Below are positions 11,210 through 21,900 of a stretch of 64,000 nt of DNA, piece by piece. Position 1 is the first letter of the stretch; each line of letters begins with the position of its first letter. The notes beneath the pieces were generated by a model. That model saw nothing but the letters and a program-made list of their open reading frames with translations. It ran no database searches and had not been told where the DNA came from. The DNA is from Cyclaneusma minus. Its lineage: Eukaryota; Ascomycota; Leotiomycetes; Marthamycetales; Marthamycetaceae. The stretch covers positions 434,001-498,000 of the forward strand of contig JAKZHN010000012.1 of NCBI GenBank assembly GCA_037179335.1, read 5' to 3'. The translations under genes and the position numbers were made by a program.

Positions 11210-11679
11210 ATTGAGGACGAGTGATACCGTTCCGGATATACGATGCAATGAGCCACATGCGAAAACCCCTCGAGGGGCAGTTCCCCTGCTCCTACGCGTG
11301 TCCCAACCACAGGACCGGAGAGATCGACAGAAGACTCGGTCGGAGACGACCAGCAAGTCAAGACGACGACCGAGTCAAGACCTCCCTTCGGAGAATGTGG
11401 GTGATACAGCGCGTAGCAGCTTCTCAGCAGCCCCTCGAGGGTGTTTCGCATGTGGCTGATGCGATTGGATCTCCTGATAGTGCATCACGCATCTATACAG
11501 AGCCGAGTGAGTGAGATATGGTATGGAGATGTGGCGGTAAGGCAATGGTGAGACTAGGCAACAATGAGATGAGTTTTGGAAGGCGGTGGGATAGGGATCA
11601 GAGAATTTTGGGAGGATGCCTGATGAGCAGCATACGAAGCTCACCACATATGATGATAGGGGAGAATACACTCATTCTT
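11210..11679. other. Intergenic; short inverted blocks
   Basis: No gene supported. 11251-11290 (tgagccacatgcgaaaacccctcgagggg) and 11430-11465 (cccctcgagggtgtttcgcatgtggctgat) are inverted copies of one another separated by about 150 bp, a foldback that could be a small degenerate element. Confidence 0.4.
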
Positions 11680-11775
11680 TGCTCCTCAGCTCATGATATC
11701 ACGAAATCACACATTCGCCACTTGGTAAATTGTACTAGGGTAACCGCTTTGATTGTTGAAAGTATAGGATTGTAG
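11680..11775 (+). pseudogene. Relic of a fifth RNase III-like paralogue
   Basis: A short open stretch reads CSSAHDITKSHIRHLV then TRVTALIVESIGL and stops. It aligns with the second exon of paralogue 2, where CCDRSGITRFIGREL is followed by TKVKAVTVEAI. Only this fragment survives, in the same orientation and at the end of the tandem series. Similarity is short, so this is suggestive rather than proven. Confidence 0.4.
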
Positions 11776-11821
11776 AAGGCTGTCTTGCCACATTTGCATC
11801 CCTGGGCATTGCGCGACATGG

Positions 11822-12712
11822 TCAGCGAAATATTCGAAGTTCTTGTTTGTTTCGGTAGCAGCGTTTAAAGACTCGAATCAGTGACTCCATGCTAGGTAGA
11901 TCATCCTGAATCGTCTGATCACCGGAACCCTCCTGATTGACAGCATCATTCTGGGCACGAGGATCTTTCTCAGCCCGAGCATCCAGAGCATCCACAATTT
12001 TCCCGATCTGCCAATGGCCCCAGAAAGGATCCAAGTTGACGATGGCAGACAACCACAACAATTCCAGCATGTGATTCGGGAATGCGTCTTTCGTCTCCTG
12101 AGCTTCTTGGTAGATAGTCATCCATTCGTGACACCAGCTATCTATGTTCTCGGCGGTGAGCTTCTTCCGGTGGTTGCCGATTTTGTTCGTCAACTCTCTG
12201 CTGATTTTAATCGTCCGGTCTTTAGCCCGTGGCATCTCGGGCGCCTGAAATTCATAAGGCCCCGAATGGTTCTCCTCGCGAGCTCTCCGTCTCACTTCCG
12301 CGGCATCATATCTCAGCAGATCGAGGTCTTTCTGGGTCATCTTCCTGTCTTTCCCCCTGCTGAACTTCAAAGAGGCGTGAGGCACTTTCTGCTTGTCGCG
12401 CTTCAAGAAAGCGTAAGGAACTTGCTTCTTTTGCCTTGCCAATATCTGAAACACGAATTCTTCGTTCTTGCGTAGAGGCTTCTTCGACCATAATGCAAGA
12501 TCGATCCTCAACAACTGCTCCGTTCTCGTCCGCGACCAGAACTTTTCTCGGACATCGGTCTCGATTATGGGGAAGGCGTTTGTGATTGGCAACATGTCGA
12601 TGTTGTGCTTTTTGCAGTGGTCTTGCAGTTCCGTGTATGAGAAGATGTCTGGTAGACTGTATGCGGTTTCTGGCCAGCGGTATGTTGGCGTAGAGGAGGC
12701 CGGCGGCGCCAT
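11822..12712 (-). CDS. Hypothetical protein, 296 residues
   Basis: A single open frame of 296 residues beginning MAPPASSTPTYRWPETAYSL. I do not recognise the family. It is rich in charged residues, with a basic stretch between residues about 75 and 130 (RKNEEFVFQILARQKKQ, KRDKQKVPHASLKFSRGKDRK), a Trp-rich segment near residues 190-235 (WCHEWMTIYQ, LLWLSAIVNLDPFWGHWQ) and an acidic C-terminal third. No signal peptide or membrane helix is visible. It stands alone between the RNase III-like cluster and a MITE, so it could be lineage-specific. The codon pattern and lack of stops argue for a real gene. Confidence 0.55.
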   Translation of the reverse strand: MAPPASSTPTYRWPETAYSLPDIFSYTELQDHCKKHNIDMLPITNAFPIIETDVREKFWSRTRTEQLLRIDLALWSKKPLRKNEEFVFQILARQKKQVPYAFLKRDKQKVPHASLKFSRGKDRKMTQKDLDLLRYDAAEVRRRAREENHSGPYEFQAPEMPRAKDRTIKISRELTNKIGNHRKKLTAENIDSWCHEWMTIYQEAQETKDAFPNHMLELLWLSAIVNLDPFWGHWQIGKIVDALDARAEKDPRAQNDAVNQEGSGDQTIQDDLPSMESLIRVFKRCYRNKQELRIFR

Positions 12713-12962
12713 CGTGTGCTGAGTACCTAGGGACGAAGGTGCTTGGTTTGAGAAGGTTAGCTAGTGACATGGGAGGTTATATGGTCCAGAACAGGTTAGT
12801 TTTGTCAAAGGCCTTTGTCAGGCTGTATACAGAGGTCGTCTGAAAGGGACATAGTCCTGCAAAAAGCCAGTAAGCTTGACATTTTGTCTTTGGTGGTTTG
12901 GTGCCATTGGTGTTGATGATCGGAGAAGAAAGTTGGTGACACAATTTGGAAGGTTGACATTA

Positions 12963-13599
12963 CCGGGAGTTGCGTATTTGAAGGCACGGTGCTAGCACGG
13001 TGCTAGCACCGTATTTTTCTGGATACTGCCCTACCACGGTAATTCTAGGGGCACCGTGCCTTCCCGGGCACCGTAATTTCCGAAAAATACGGTGCCCCGG
13101 CAGGCACGGTGCCCGGGGCAATGCATAATACAAAAGTGACTTACTGGGGTCATAGTAACTGCAATGCCCCAGCAAGTGACTTCTGTATCCTGCACTGCCC
13201 CAATTAAGGTTCAGCCTCACAAATCTTCCACCCTTCTATTCTTAAACAACTGCCCTTCAGCCCTTGAATAGCTTCACTTTCCAGCATACAGCCAGCCAAT
13301 TACACAGGCATAAAAATTGCAAAAAACCTTTATTTTGCAGGTTTTTTGCTTACTTTGTGGAAATGCAAAGCCTTTTTGCAAGGATAATTAAATTAGACGA
13401 GCGCTTATTAGTTTATTAATTGCCCAAAAATAAATACGGTGCTGCAAATTTGCTACGGTGGCTGTATAAGCACGGTGGCGTTATGGTATTTTTTAGAAAT
13501 TACGGTGCCAGGCACGGTGCCCCCAGGATTACCGTGCTAGCACCGTATTTCTATGCTAGCACCGTGCTAGCACCGTGCTTTCAAATACGCAACTCCCGG
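12963..13599. mobile_element. MITE with TA target duplication (Tc1/mariner-like ends)
   Basis: A 637-bp element bounded by inverted repeats of about 46 bp (one mismatch): it begins CCGGGAGTTGCGTATTTGAA and ends with the complement. TA lies on both sides (12961-12962 and 13600-13601). Removing the element and one TA leaves gacatTAatgg, a palindromic TA target. Inside are many copies of CACGGTGC / GCACCGTG in both orientations (for example 12984-13010, 13050-13110, 13430-13600), so the molecule could fold heavily. It has no transposase; the small open frames at its two ends mirror each other because the ends are inverted copies. Superfamily assignment rests on the TA duplication only. Confidence 0.82.
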
Positions 13600-13601
13600 T
13601 A

Positions 13602-14124
13602 ATGGAGCTGCAACACGCTAGCGTGGGAGGCTAAGCTCAATTGGTCTTTGGGAGCTTGGGCCACGCTCAGCCATTGGCCAATAGACGCGAAGTCGCTGAT
13701 ATATATTTGAATTATTCTAAGACGTTCGGATTAATATCGATTAACGAAACGAGACTTACACTTGATTACCTAGACTCACTTTAAATTACCCGACTTAATC
13801 CTAATTTATTCTAATTTATTGCCCGCAAAGTTCTAGGCCTCCGGTGTCGGCTAAGCTTCCTACCTCCTTATCAGCTCGCAGCCTCAAGCAAAACTCCAAA
13901 TCGAAGGTGTGAGTTTGTTAGCTCGTAGCAACTCCCGGATTACCTTCAGGTCAAGGACGCCGCAGGATCTTGCCGTCTTCACCTTGAACTCCCTGGCTGC
14001 TCACCTAACTCCCGGGGTCCGCATCGCCTCTGGCCGTCCTCTCCATACATTTCTCCAACAAGCACAGCTCAGGGAAAGCTCGACGGTGCTACGACAGTCC
14101 CGAGAAGTTCACAGCTTCGAAAAA
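13602..14124. other. Intergenic and 5' leader of the Sec14-like gene
   Basis: 13680-13830 is AT-rich with scattered short repeats and no gene. The last 200 bases stay open in the frame of the downstream gene but lack an ATG, so they are probably transcribed leader or contain an unrecognised first exon. Confidence 0.4.
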
Positions 14125-15429
14125 ATGTCTACAAAAGTCGCTGCCTCCAATGGCACATCCGGTCCCATCAAAGTCCCCTTCACCTCGCCCGTTCCCTCCG
14201 TTCAACCTCCTCCTCCAGCCGAGCTTACCGCCGACCAAAAAGCCAAATACGACAAGCTCCTCGAAGAAGTAAAAGCATGGAAAGAAATCCCCGCCAAAGA
14301 CAACAAAGGCGGTCCCATCACCGACGCCGAAATCATGTGGCTAACGCGCGAATGCCTCCTCCGCTACCTCCGCGCCACCAAATGGAACCAACCCGAAGCC
14401 ACCAAGCGACTCCTCGGCTCTCTGACATGGCGGCGCGAATACGGTGTCGAAGAACTCACAGGCGATTACATTTCGCCGGAACAGGAGACTGGCAAGCAGT
14501 TGATTCTGGGCTACGATATTGCGGGAAGGCCGTGTCAGTTTTTGAATCCGGGAAAGCAGAATACGGAGACGAGTCCGAGACAGGTGCAGCATTTGGTGTT
14601 TATGTTGGAGAGGGTTATTGATATGATGGTGCCGGGGCAGGAGAGTTTGGCGCTGTTGATTAATTTCAAGGGGAATAAGGGGAGGAGTAATACGGCGCCG
14701 GGGATTGGGCAGGGGAGGGAGGTGCTGAATATTCTGCAGACGCATTATCCGGAGAGGTTGGGGAGGGCTATTATCATCAACAGTAAGTTGTGGATTTTTA
14801 TGTCAATGATATATGTACTATGGAGAAGTGCCGAGACTCAAGGCCATTATTCACACTACCCGAACATACCAGCTGACTAGATCATAGTTCCCTGGGTTGT
14901 CAATGGTTTCTTCAAGCTCATCACCCCCTTCATCGACCCCCTGACCCGCGAAAAGCTGAAGTTCAACGAAGACGCCAGGAAGCACGTTCCCCCAGAGCAG
15001 CTCCAAAAAGAGGCTTTTGGCGGAGATGTTGACTTCGTGTACGACCATTCAGTCTACTGGCCTGCACTGCTCAAGATCTGCGAAGAGCGACGGGCGGAGA
15101 GAAAAGCCAGGTGGGAGAAGGCTGGCAAGAGATATGGAGAGGACGAAAACTACTTGAAGGGAGCACCGAGCAAGGAACCATCACCTGAGACTGTGCAAGC
15201 GGATCTTGCGAAGCTGAACGTGGAGGATTGGCAACCTGCTGCCACTGAGGAGAAACCTGTCGAGGCGAAATCTGATGTGAAGGAAGAGACTTCTGCTTCA
15301 CCAGAAGGAGTATCGCCGGGAGAGGGAGAGGCGCCGAAGCGCACGATTGCATCTGAGTCCAATGGCAACACGGATGTTCTGGCTGTTACGAAGGATCCGG
15401 TTCTTACCACTGAGGGAGACCGGGAGTAG
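14125..15429 (+). CDS. Sec14-like CRAL-TRIO phosphatidylinositol transfer protein (Pdr16/Pdr17-like)
   Basis: Exons 14125-14782 and 14888-15429 give about 399 residues. The N-terminal CRAL-TRIO helical domain reads LTADQKAKYDKLLEEVKAW and LTRECLLRYLRATKWNQPEA (residues about 35-100). The lipid-binding domain follows, with GYDIAGRPCQFLNPGKQNT, LVFMLERVIDMM, YPERLGRAIIIN and, across the intron, PWVVNGFFKLITPFIDPLTREKLKF. These features place it nearest the yeast Pdr16/Pdr17 group, which move phosphatidylinositol between membranes and affect sterol metabolism and azole tolerance. The tail after residue about 320 is a low-complexity, Glu/Pro/Ser-rich extension. The open frame continues upstream of the chosen ATG without another ATG. 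Confidence 0.88.
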
Positions 15430-15779
15430 GGGGAAGGGATGCTTTGTTTTTCCAGCGCATCAGTTGGAAATGGCTTTTTTGGCCATTGTAGTATAATGTA
15501 TACAGACACTAGAAGAGACTAAAAACAGAACCCAAGTTTGTCATAGAACTTCGTCATATATTGCGCTGTGAACTTAGACCGACCACTTTGTCAGCCTCGC
15601 GCTCCATCGTGAACCGACGAGGCTCGCAACTTTCGCAACTGCAACCTCTCTCCAACTCATCAGCTTCAACACCCCACGAAATTCCTGCACACCGCTACAC
15701 ACCCCATGCGTCCACTCTCCTGATATCTCCCGAAATCGCAGGTGTTCATCTACTGACATTAACACCCATACCACCCACA
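15430..15779. other. Intergenic and leader of TRS31
   Basis: Holds the 3' end of the Sec14-like transcript and a CA/CT-rich leader (15640-15779) before the ATG at 15780. No separate gene is seen. Confidence 0.4.
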
Positions 15780-16600
15780 ATGTCAACCTCTGCGCCCTCA
15801 GGGCCCTCCTCACAAGCCCAAGCCCGCCGCCAATCCGTCCAGCCCGGCCTCCGCTACCCTTCCAGCACGAAAACAATATACAATCGCCCACTAAACCGCA
15901 GTCGGACATCCGAGCTGAGTCAATCTGGCTTTGCGTATCTGTTTGGCGAGATGGTGCTGTATGCGAAAGATCGGGTGCACGACATCCAGGAACTGGAACA
16001 ACGGTATGCTCTCCCTCATCTTTCGCTCTCCCAAGCTCTCCCGGCCTTTATATTAGGAACTCGGAACATGATGTGCATGCGCTACACTTGAAGTAGCGAT
16101 GTTTTTGAGAGCGAGAAAGCTAATTGATGCGCTGGTGGGCTCGAAACAGATTAAACACCCAAGGCCACCACATCGGCCTCAAGCTCCTCGACCTCCTCCT
16201 GTACCGCGAACCCGCGCGCACGCAAACCCGTCCCCTCAACATAATCGCCCTGCTCCAATTCATAACCACAACCCTCTGGCGTCACCTCTTCTCTCGTCCC
16301 GCCGACTCTCTGGAACGCTCATCCGATCCCTCAAAACCAGAAGAATACATGATATTCGATAACGATCCGTTGGTGAATGCATATATCAGTGTGCCGAAGG
16401 AAATGAGTCAGCTGAATTGTGCGGCTTTTGTGGCAGGGATTGTGGAGGGGGTTTGTGATGGGGCCGGGTTCAGTGCGAGGGTTAATGCGCATTCTGTGGG
16501 GAAGGGGGAGGAGGGGGAACTGTGGCCGGGACGGACGGTGTTTTTGGTGAGGTTTGCGGAGGAGGTTGTTGAGAGGGAGACGTATTTGGGGAAAGGGTGA
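15780..16600 (+). CDS. TRS31: TRAPP complex core subunit Trs31 (TRAPPC5, Bet3 family)
   Basis: Exons 15780-16003 and 16150-16600 give about 224 residues. Trs31 is a core subunit of the TRAPP complexes that activate the Rab GTPase Ypt1 in ER-to-Golgi traffic. Family signals are TIYNRPLNRSRTSELSQSGF, AYLFGEMVLYAKDRVHDIQELE, then across the intron LNTQGHHIGLKLLDLLLYRE, and FDNDPLVNAYISVPKEMSQLNCAAFVAGIVEG. The short Ser/Gln-rich N-terminal extension is common in fungal homologues. The intron (146 bp) restores the Arg codon of QR-LNTQGHHIG, which fixes the junction. It shares its strand and a 350-bp spacer with the Sec14-like gene; both act in membrane traffic, though linkage may be chance. Confidence 0.9.
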
Positions 16601-17100
16601 TGACATGAGCAGGAAGAGCGCGGGAGTGCCCAGGGCGAGATTTGGGGACTAGGGGGAATGGTGTGTATCGATTTGGGTCATTTGGGCGGCGTCGAAAGGG
16701 GCATTGCATGGCGTTTGAGAGAATAGGAGGGACTGTTTCGCAAGAAAGTTGTGTGCGTTATATCCACCGAGCTACCTAGCTGTCTATTCGAACCACGAGA
16801 AGATACCTGCTAGCCCCATTAGGAAAAGAAGTGTGTCTAGCAATAATGGGAGCAATTCGAGACATTTGAAAAAAGTTTCAGACTTGGAAGAACGGCAAGA
16901 GCGAGATCACAGCATCCACCAGTCATATTGGACTAGAAGATCTCAAGGAACGAATGGGTCAAGAAGGAATACAATCAAAAAAGGAGAGAAGGCTGAAAAG
17001 CGAAAAGGGGACCCGCGATACTCATCAGGTTCCCTACCTGGGGACTTTACAAATTCACTGCTTGTCCCGACGTGGCGAGTAAGTGTTTGCCTTTGGGACA
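16601..17100. other. Intergenic flank of the TATA-unit array
   Basis: 3' flank of TRS31 followed by purine-rich sequence without open frames of note. Array-like words (catattggactagaagatc) appear from about 16930, so the left edge of the array is soft. Confidence 0.35.
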
Positions 17101-17390
17101 TCTTACCCTTGAGCCACCATGTCTCGAGTTGGAAGTCTGTTTGACAAATGAGAATGTGAAGGACAACGGACTCGACGTTTGAGAGGTCTGTTGCTGTTGG
17201 TCGATTGGTCTGCCATCGAGAGCCTTTGTTGCTGTCACTCTTTGCTGGGGGGGGGTTATCGTACTCTGAAATGCTTCGCTTGGAATGGCTGCGAAGCTGG
17301 AGAGGGTAGAAAGGTATAAATAAGCCCCAAGTCTGGAGTGCTGACTTCTTTTCTCCAAAGATGGTTTCTGTAATTTTCTCACTGATGGCG

Positions 17391-17411
17391 ACGAAGTGTG
17401 CGTGACTTCGT
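17391..17411 (+). ncRNA. Candidate hairpin of array unit 1 (example of the positional hairpin series)
   Basis: Seven-base perfect stem ACGAAGT / ACTTCGT with a 7-base loop, 76 bp downstream of the TATA box of unit 1. Comparable inverted repeats of different sequence occupy the same place in most left-arm units: 17668, 18032, 18646, 18964, 19281, 19583, 19919, 20234, 20560, 20849, 21163, 21466 and 21770. Transcript ends cannot be set from sequence, so only the stem is marked. Confidence 0.4.
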
Positions 17412-18963
17412 AGAACAGGGCTGTATACTTGGCGATTACCATCAACTTGGACGTCGTCTATGCCTTCAATTCAGGAGATCCAAGTTCCTGGGACAGACCA
17501 AGGTAGTCTAATGCTTCTGTTGACCAACTGAGCTGCTGTCGCAGAACCTTGCTCACTGTCACCTGAGCACTACTCCATTCACATCCAATCCACGAGCCAG
17601 AGAAAGGTATAAATATTGCTCCACTTCACTCGAACTCCTTTCTTTCTTCAACACCGCGAAAGAAGATTCGGCCGTCTTACGAAGCCGACCGGACCAAAGT
17701 GGCTTTGAACACATCAGCACTACCGAAACCATAAGCCGGGTCCACAAGTTTTGAAATACGAACGCTCGATCTCTCTAACAGCTACAAAGAGAGAAGTCCC
17801 CGTGTCTAGGAGCTGATTTCAGGGGCTGTTGCCGATCTGCCTGTCTATCGTCATGGACATTACTGACTGTCATATTCTGCTGGTTGGATTATTGGAACCG
17901 CTTCGCCACTCTTGTCCAGTCTTTCAGACTGGCAGAGAGGTCTAAATATTGCTCTTACTGGATAAATATTGCTTTTAATTCCTTCGTCCTCTTTCTTCTC
18001 CAACATGGGTCAACTCAAAGGAGATATCATGGCAGCCTAGCTGCTCCCAGCGTCCCAATTGACCGACACGTTCCAAGCATCGAACCGTATGAACGCCGAT
18101 TCTTAGACAGCTCTCTAGAGAGTAGAAAAGAGAGTTCCACGAACAGGTTTCATAAGCGCTATTGTCGATCTGCTTGTCTACCGCTGCAAGTCTTCCTTAC
18201 TGTCGCATTTTGCGAATTCGATCTTCACCCTCCACGTCCAGTCCGCAAGCCCAGAAAAGGTATAAATACTGCTATAGCTTCGTTCGTCACTCTTTCTTTC
18301 CCAGACCTAGTACCAAACCAAAAAGCTTCCCAGGCCAATCCATCAACTCTCAGGGTATAACTGCCCAGCATTGTCCCAAATGCCTAGTAACTAGTTTATA
18401 GTTAGCATGAGTCTCAACTTTTGAAGACTGATTCTTTGACAGCGCAGAGGGGGAAGAAAATAACACGAGCAGGTTCCAGATTCCAGAAGTGCTACCGCCA
18501 CTCTGTCTGTCTACCGCTGCAGATCTTGATGACTGTCGCTCTGTGCGCATTCGGGCGCTTCAGCGTTCGCATTCCAGGTATAAATACTGCTCAAGGCTAC
18601 ACTTTTCTTGTTTCTTTTCATGCAAAGCTTATAATGACTATAACCGCTATGTTAGCCGTCTAAGCTGGTTGACACTATGATACTGTCCAAATCATCGAGC
18701 AAGAGTCAAGAGTCTTAACAACCGATTCTTAGGCAGCTTCCCCACTCAAAAAAGGGGGGAAATCGAGAAGCAGGTCGACTACCTGAGAAATGCTACTATC
18801 GGCCTGATTTTCTATCGCTGCGGAGGTTAGTGACTGTCATTTTCTGCGACTTTGAACGGGTTTACCATTCGGGTCCAGTCCACAAGCCTGAGGAGGTATA
18901 AATAACGCTCTGGGCTGGCCTCTTCTCGTTTCTTCTTCAAAATCACGAATGGAATCAAACCAG

Positions 18964-18978
18964 CTCATGGCTCATGAG
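18964..18978 (+). ncRNA. Candidate hairpin of array unit 6
   Basis: Six-base stem CTCATG / CATGAG with a 3-base loop, 67 bp downstream of the TATA box at 18897. Its sequence is unrelated to the stems of neighbouring units although the position is the same. Confidence 0.4.
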
Positions 18979-19280
18979 CACTCCCGGTGTAATTGTCAGC
19001 ACTGTGACGATGTTTCAAACATCTAACACAAGTTACGACTTCTAAAGACTGATTATAAGATGGCTTTGAGGGGAAAAATGAATGCGTCAAGCAGGCTTCG
19101 GAGGTTCTACTGTCGGTCTGCCTGTCTACCGCCACATCACTTAGTGGCTGTCGCTGTTTGCCAACTCAAACCACTCAACTATTTACATCTGATCCGCAAG
19201 CCTGGAGAAGGTATAAATACAGCTGAAGGCTGCCCTCTCACAGTTTTCCTCCATGTGAAAAACAACTAGCATTTCCTGTC

Positions 19281-19325
19281 CATGGTGCCCAGCAGCACTT
19301 ACACTCGAAGTTGGGTGGCACCATG
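19281..19325 (+). ncRNA. Candidate hairpin of array unit 7
   Basis: Nine-base stem CATGGTGCC (19281-19289) / GGCACCATG (19317-19325) around a 27-base loop, 69 bp downstream of the TATA box at 19212. It is the longest stem in the series. Confidence 0.4.
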
Positions 19326-21900
19326 ATACTGTCTAAATTATCTAGCATAAGTTCCGAGTTTTGAAGACTGATTCAGGACAGCTACAAAACATACCAGACA
19401 TAGGGAGCGTGCTACTGTCGATCTACCTATCTGGCGTCGTAGACCGAACTCAAGTGTCACTTCTCGCTATGGAAGCTGAAGTCTTTCATTCGCATTCGGT
19501 GGAATAGCCAGTCCGCAAAGCTTGGAGAAAGTATAAATATTGCTCCAGCTACTTTCTCCCTGGGTTTCCTTCATGCCCACGAACTCCCCATCGTCGGTTG
19601 ATGGAGTCCATCAGTCCTCACAGTTCAAGCCGGTCAGTTACCAGAGAAACCGGGCAGAGGCTTCAAAGAGTGAAGATCCTCTCCCGAGATATAGCTAGAT
19701 GCCACTAGCAGATTTTAAGAGTGCTGCTGTTGGTACATCCGTCTATCGCTGCAGATTCTATTGGCTGTCGCTGAACCGCGGTTTGCTAGCTTCAACTACT
19801 TCATTCTCATCTAGCGAACCAGTCTGCAGGTGTGGGTCCTGGGAGAAGGTATAAATATTGCTCTAACCTACCTCCCCCTCTTTCTTTTCCAAGCTAATTC
19901 AACGAGGTGGAAAGCTCTGATGGTGTTCATCCGGTTTAACAATCTTAGCCGATCAGCACTACCCTGAACATCTACCATAGGTCCCAGGACCACGCTATCC
20001 GGACAACTACGATATACCAGAAGCACTTCTCGAGAGTTCTAACGTCAGTCGGCCTGCCTACCGCTGCAGATCTAGCTCATTGTCACTGAGTCGATTTTTT
20101 GCCAGCCTGGGGTACTTTACTCGCATCCAATGGATCATTTCACAAGCATGCGTCCTGAGATAAAGTATAAATAATGCTCTAGGTTGCCTTCTCCTCCTTT
20201 CTTCCTCATGCCATGGAAACCCAGAAGTTTCAGCTGACTCCGATCGTGATGTCCACTCAGTTTCACGGCCTATGATGACCGGCATTGCGTAGAATATTTA
20301 GCATGAATTCCGATTGTTTTGGAAACTAGTCTTGGAGCTAGGATGACTATTGTAGGCTACTTCCAAGAATTTAGAATTCTACTGTTGCTCTACCTATCAG
20401 CTGTCGCCCGGTTGCTCAGCGTCAGTTCTGAGCTAAGTTCCTATTGCACTTGTATCGGAACCTCAAGTGTGACTGTTTGAGAAGGTATAAATACTGCTCC
20501 AGTTACCTTGTTTTCATTTGTTTCTTAAGTTTTTTGAGTGGGATGAAGCAGCGACGGTAATGGGTAGCCCATCAGCTCTCACGATTTAAAGCAACGGGGA
20601 CCACCCAAAATACTTGGCAGAGATTCGAAACTTCTGAAAGCTAAGTCTGAAGCTACGAAAATTACCATGAGCGGTTTATAGAAATGCTACCGTCGGTTAA
20701 CCTACCTGTCGTCAAGAATTTCGTTCACTGTTGCTTCTAAACTACTCTGCCTACTCGTTCGCAATAAAATCACCAACCTGACGAGGTATAATTCTGCTCT
20801 AGCTGCCATCTTTCTGTTTTTTCCTTAAATCCACAAGAAGCGTGTGACGCATGATGGGTAATGCATCAGCTCTCGTAATCTTGGCCGACTAAGGGTCCAG
20901 GAATGGTTAAAGTAGGAAAGGTCTAGCATAGATTACAGAAAAACATGAGATTGTAAGAGTTGCAAAAAGATACCACAAGCCGACTAGAAGTGCTATGGTC
21001 AATCTTCCCACTTGCCGCCACAAAGCTCGCTCACCGTCACTTCTGAACTACATATTCCCTTGGCGATAAAACAAGTCTGAAAAGGTATAAATATTGCTCT
21101 AGCTGCCATTTGTCTATTTCTTTCAAGGTTCATAGAATCATAGCACCCAAAACAGAATCGTATGAGCAACGAGTAAACCATCAGCTCAACTGATCAGACT
21201 TTAGCCTTTTCAAGTTCGAAAAGATCTAGCATGGATTCCAGAAAAGCATTCAGGGACCACTGAAATTTCCAGATTTTAGGAATACTAGTAAGTACTGTCA
21301 GTTGGCCAATCTGCCGCCGCAGACGTCGCTCGCTGTCACTTCCAAGCTACTTGATTCATACTTCCATTCACATCCAAACCGCAAGTCTGAGAAGATATAA
21401 ATACTGCTCTAGCAGCCACCTTCTTCTTTCTTTTTCAGGAAAGAGACATGCCATTACGGCGAAACATGGTAGCCATCAGCTCTCTTTGGTCTAGAGAAAA
21501 CTGCGTGCACTACCCAAAATATCCCAGCATAGATCCCGGGTTCCCGAAGATCAGAAGTTACTAGCATCGGAAAATACCATAGATAGGTCAACATGCTTTA
21601 AAACACTACTGTCGGTACCCTTATACAGCTACTACGGACTATGTTCACTGTCGCTTCCGTGCTACCCATTCTATTCATATCTGATGGAAAGTAAGAAAAG
21701 GTATAAATACTACGCTACCTGACCATTCTGTTTCCCTCAACGCACGCTTGTTCGTCGCACCTGTTTCAGGTCATCGACATCATGACAATCTCCCGGATAC
21801 TTACGACCCTGAACCAATCAGCATTACCAGAAGCACCGGCCTGGCTGCCCTAGCACAAGCTGGGATATTCCTAACAACGTGAAAGCTTCAAGTAACTGAG

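Larger units (their letters stand above)
17101..21900 (+). repeat. Left arm: 15 tandem TATA-bearing units of about 313 bp, pointing right
   Basis: Fifteen diverged units. The TATA boxes (mostly GGTATAAATA) start at 17315, 17608, 17941 (degenerate; a second at 17962), 18261, 18579, 18897, 19212, 19532, 19850, 20166, 20486, 20787 (TATAATTC), 21086, 21396 and 21702. Each has: an upstream block like CTGTCGGTCTGCCTGTCTAC (150-100 bp before the TATA); a block like cgcatccagtccgcaagcctgagaa directly before it; TATAAATActgctctagctgcc; a CT-rich tract ending in aag/cag; a variable part; and a downstream block like acatctagcataagttcc..ttgaagactgattc. Unit-to-unit identity by eye is moderate. No open frame is conserved. 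The TATA plus CT tract matches core promoters of ordinary genes here, so RNA polymerase II transcription is the likeliest reading. The product is unknown. Confidence 0.85.

Noticed and set aside
13420..13602. Small open frame at the right end of the MITE
   Set aside because: Its C-terminal residues repeat those of a frame at the left end because both lie in the inverted ends; it is not a gene.
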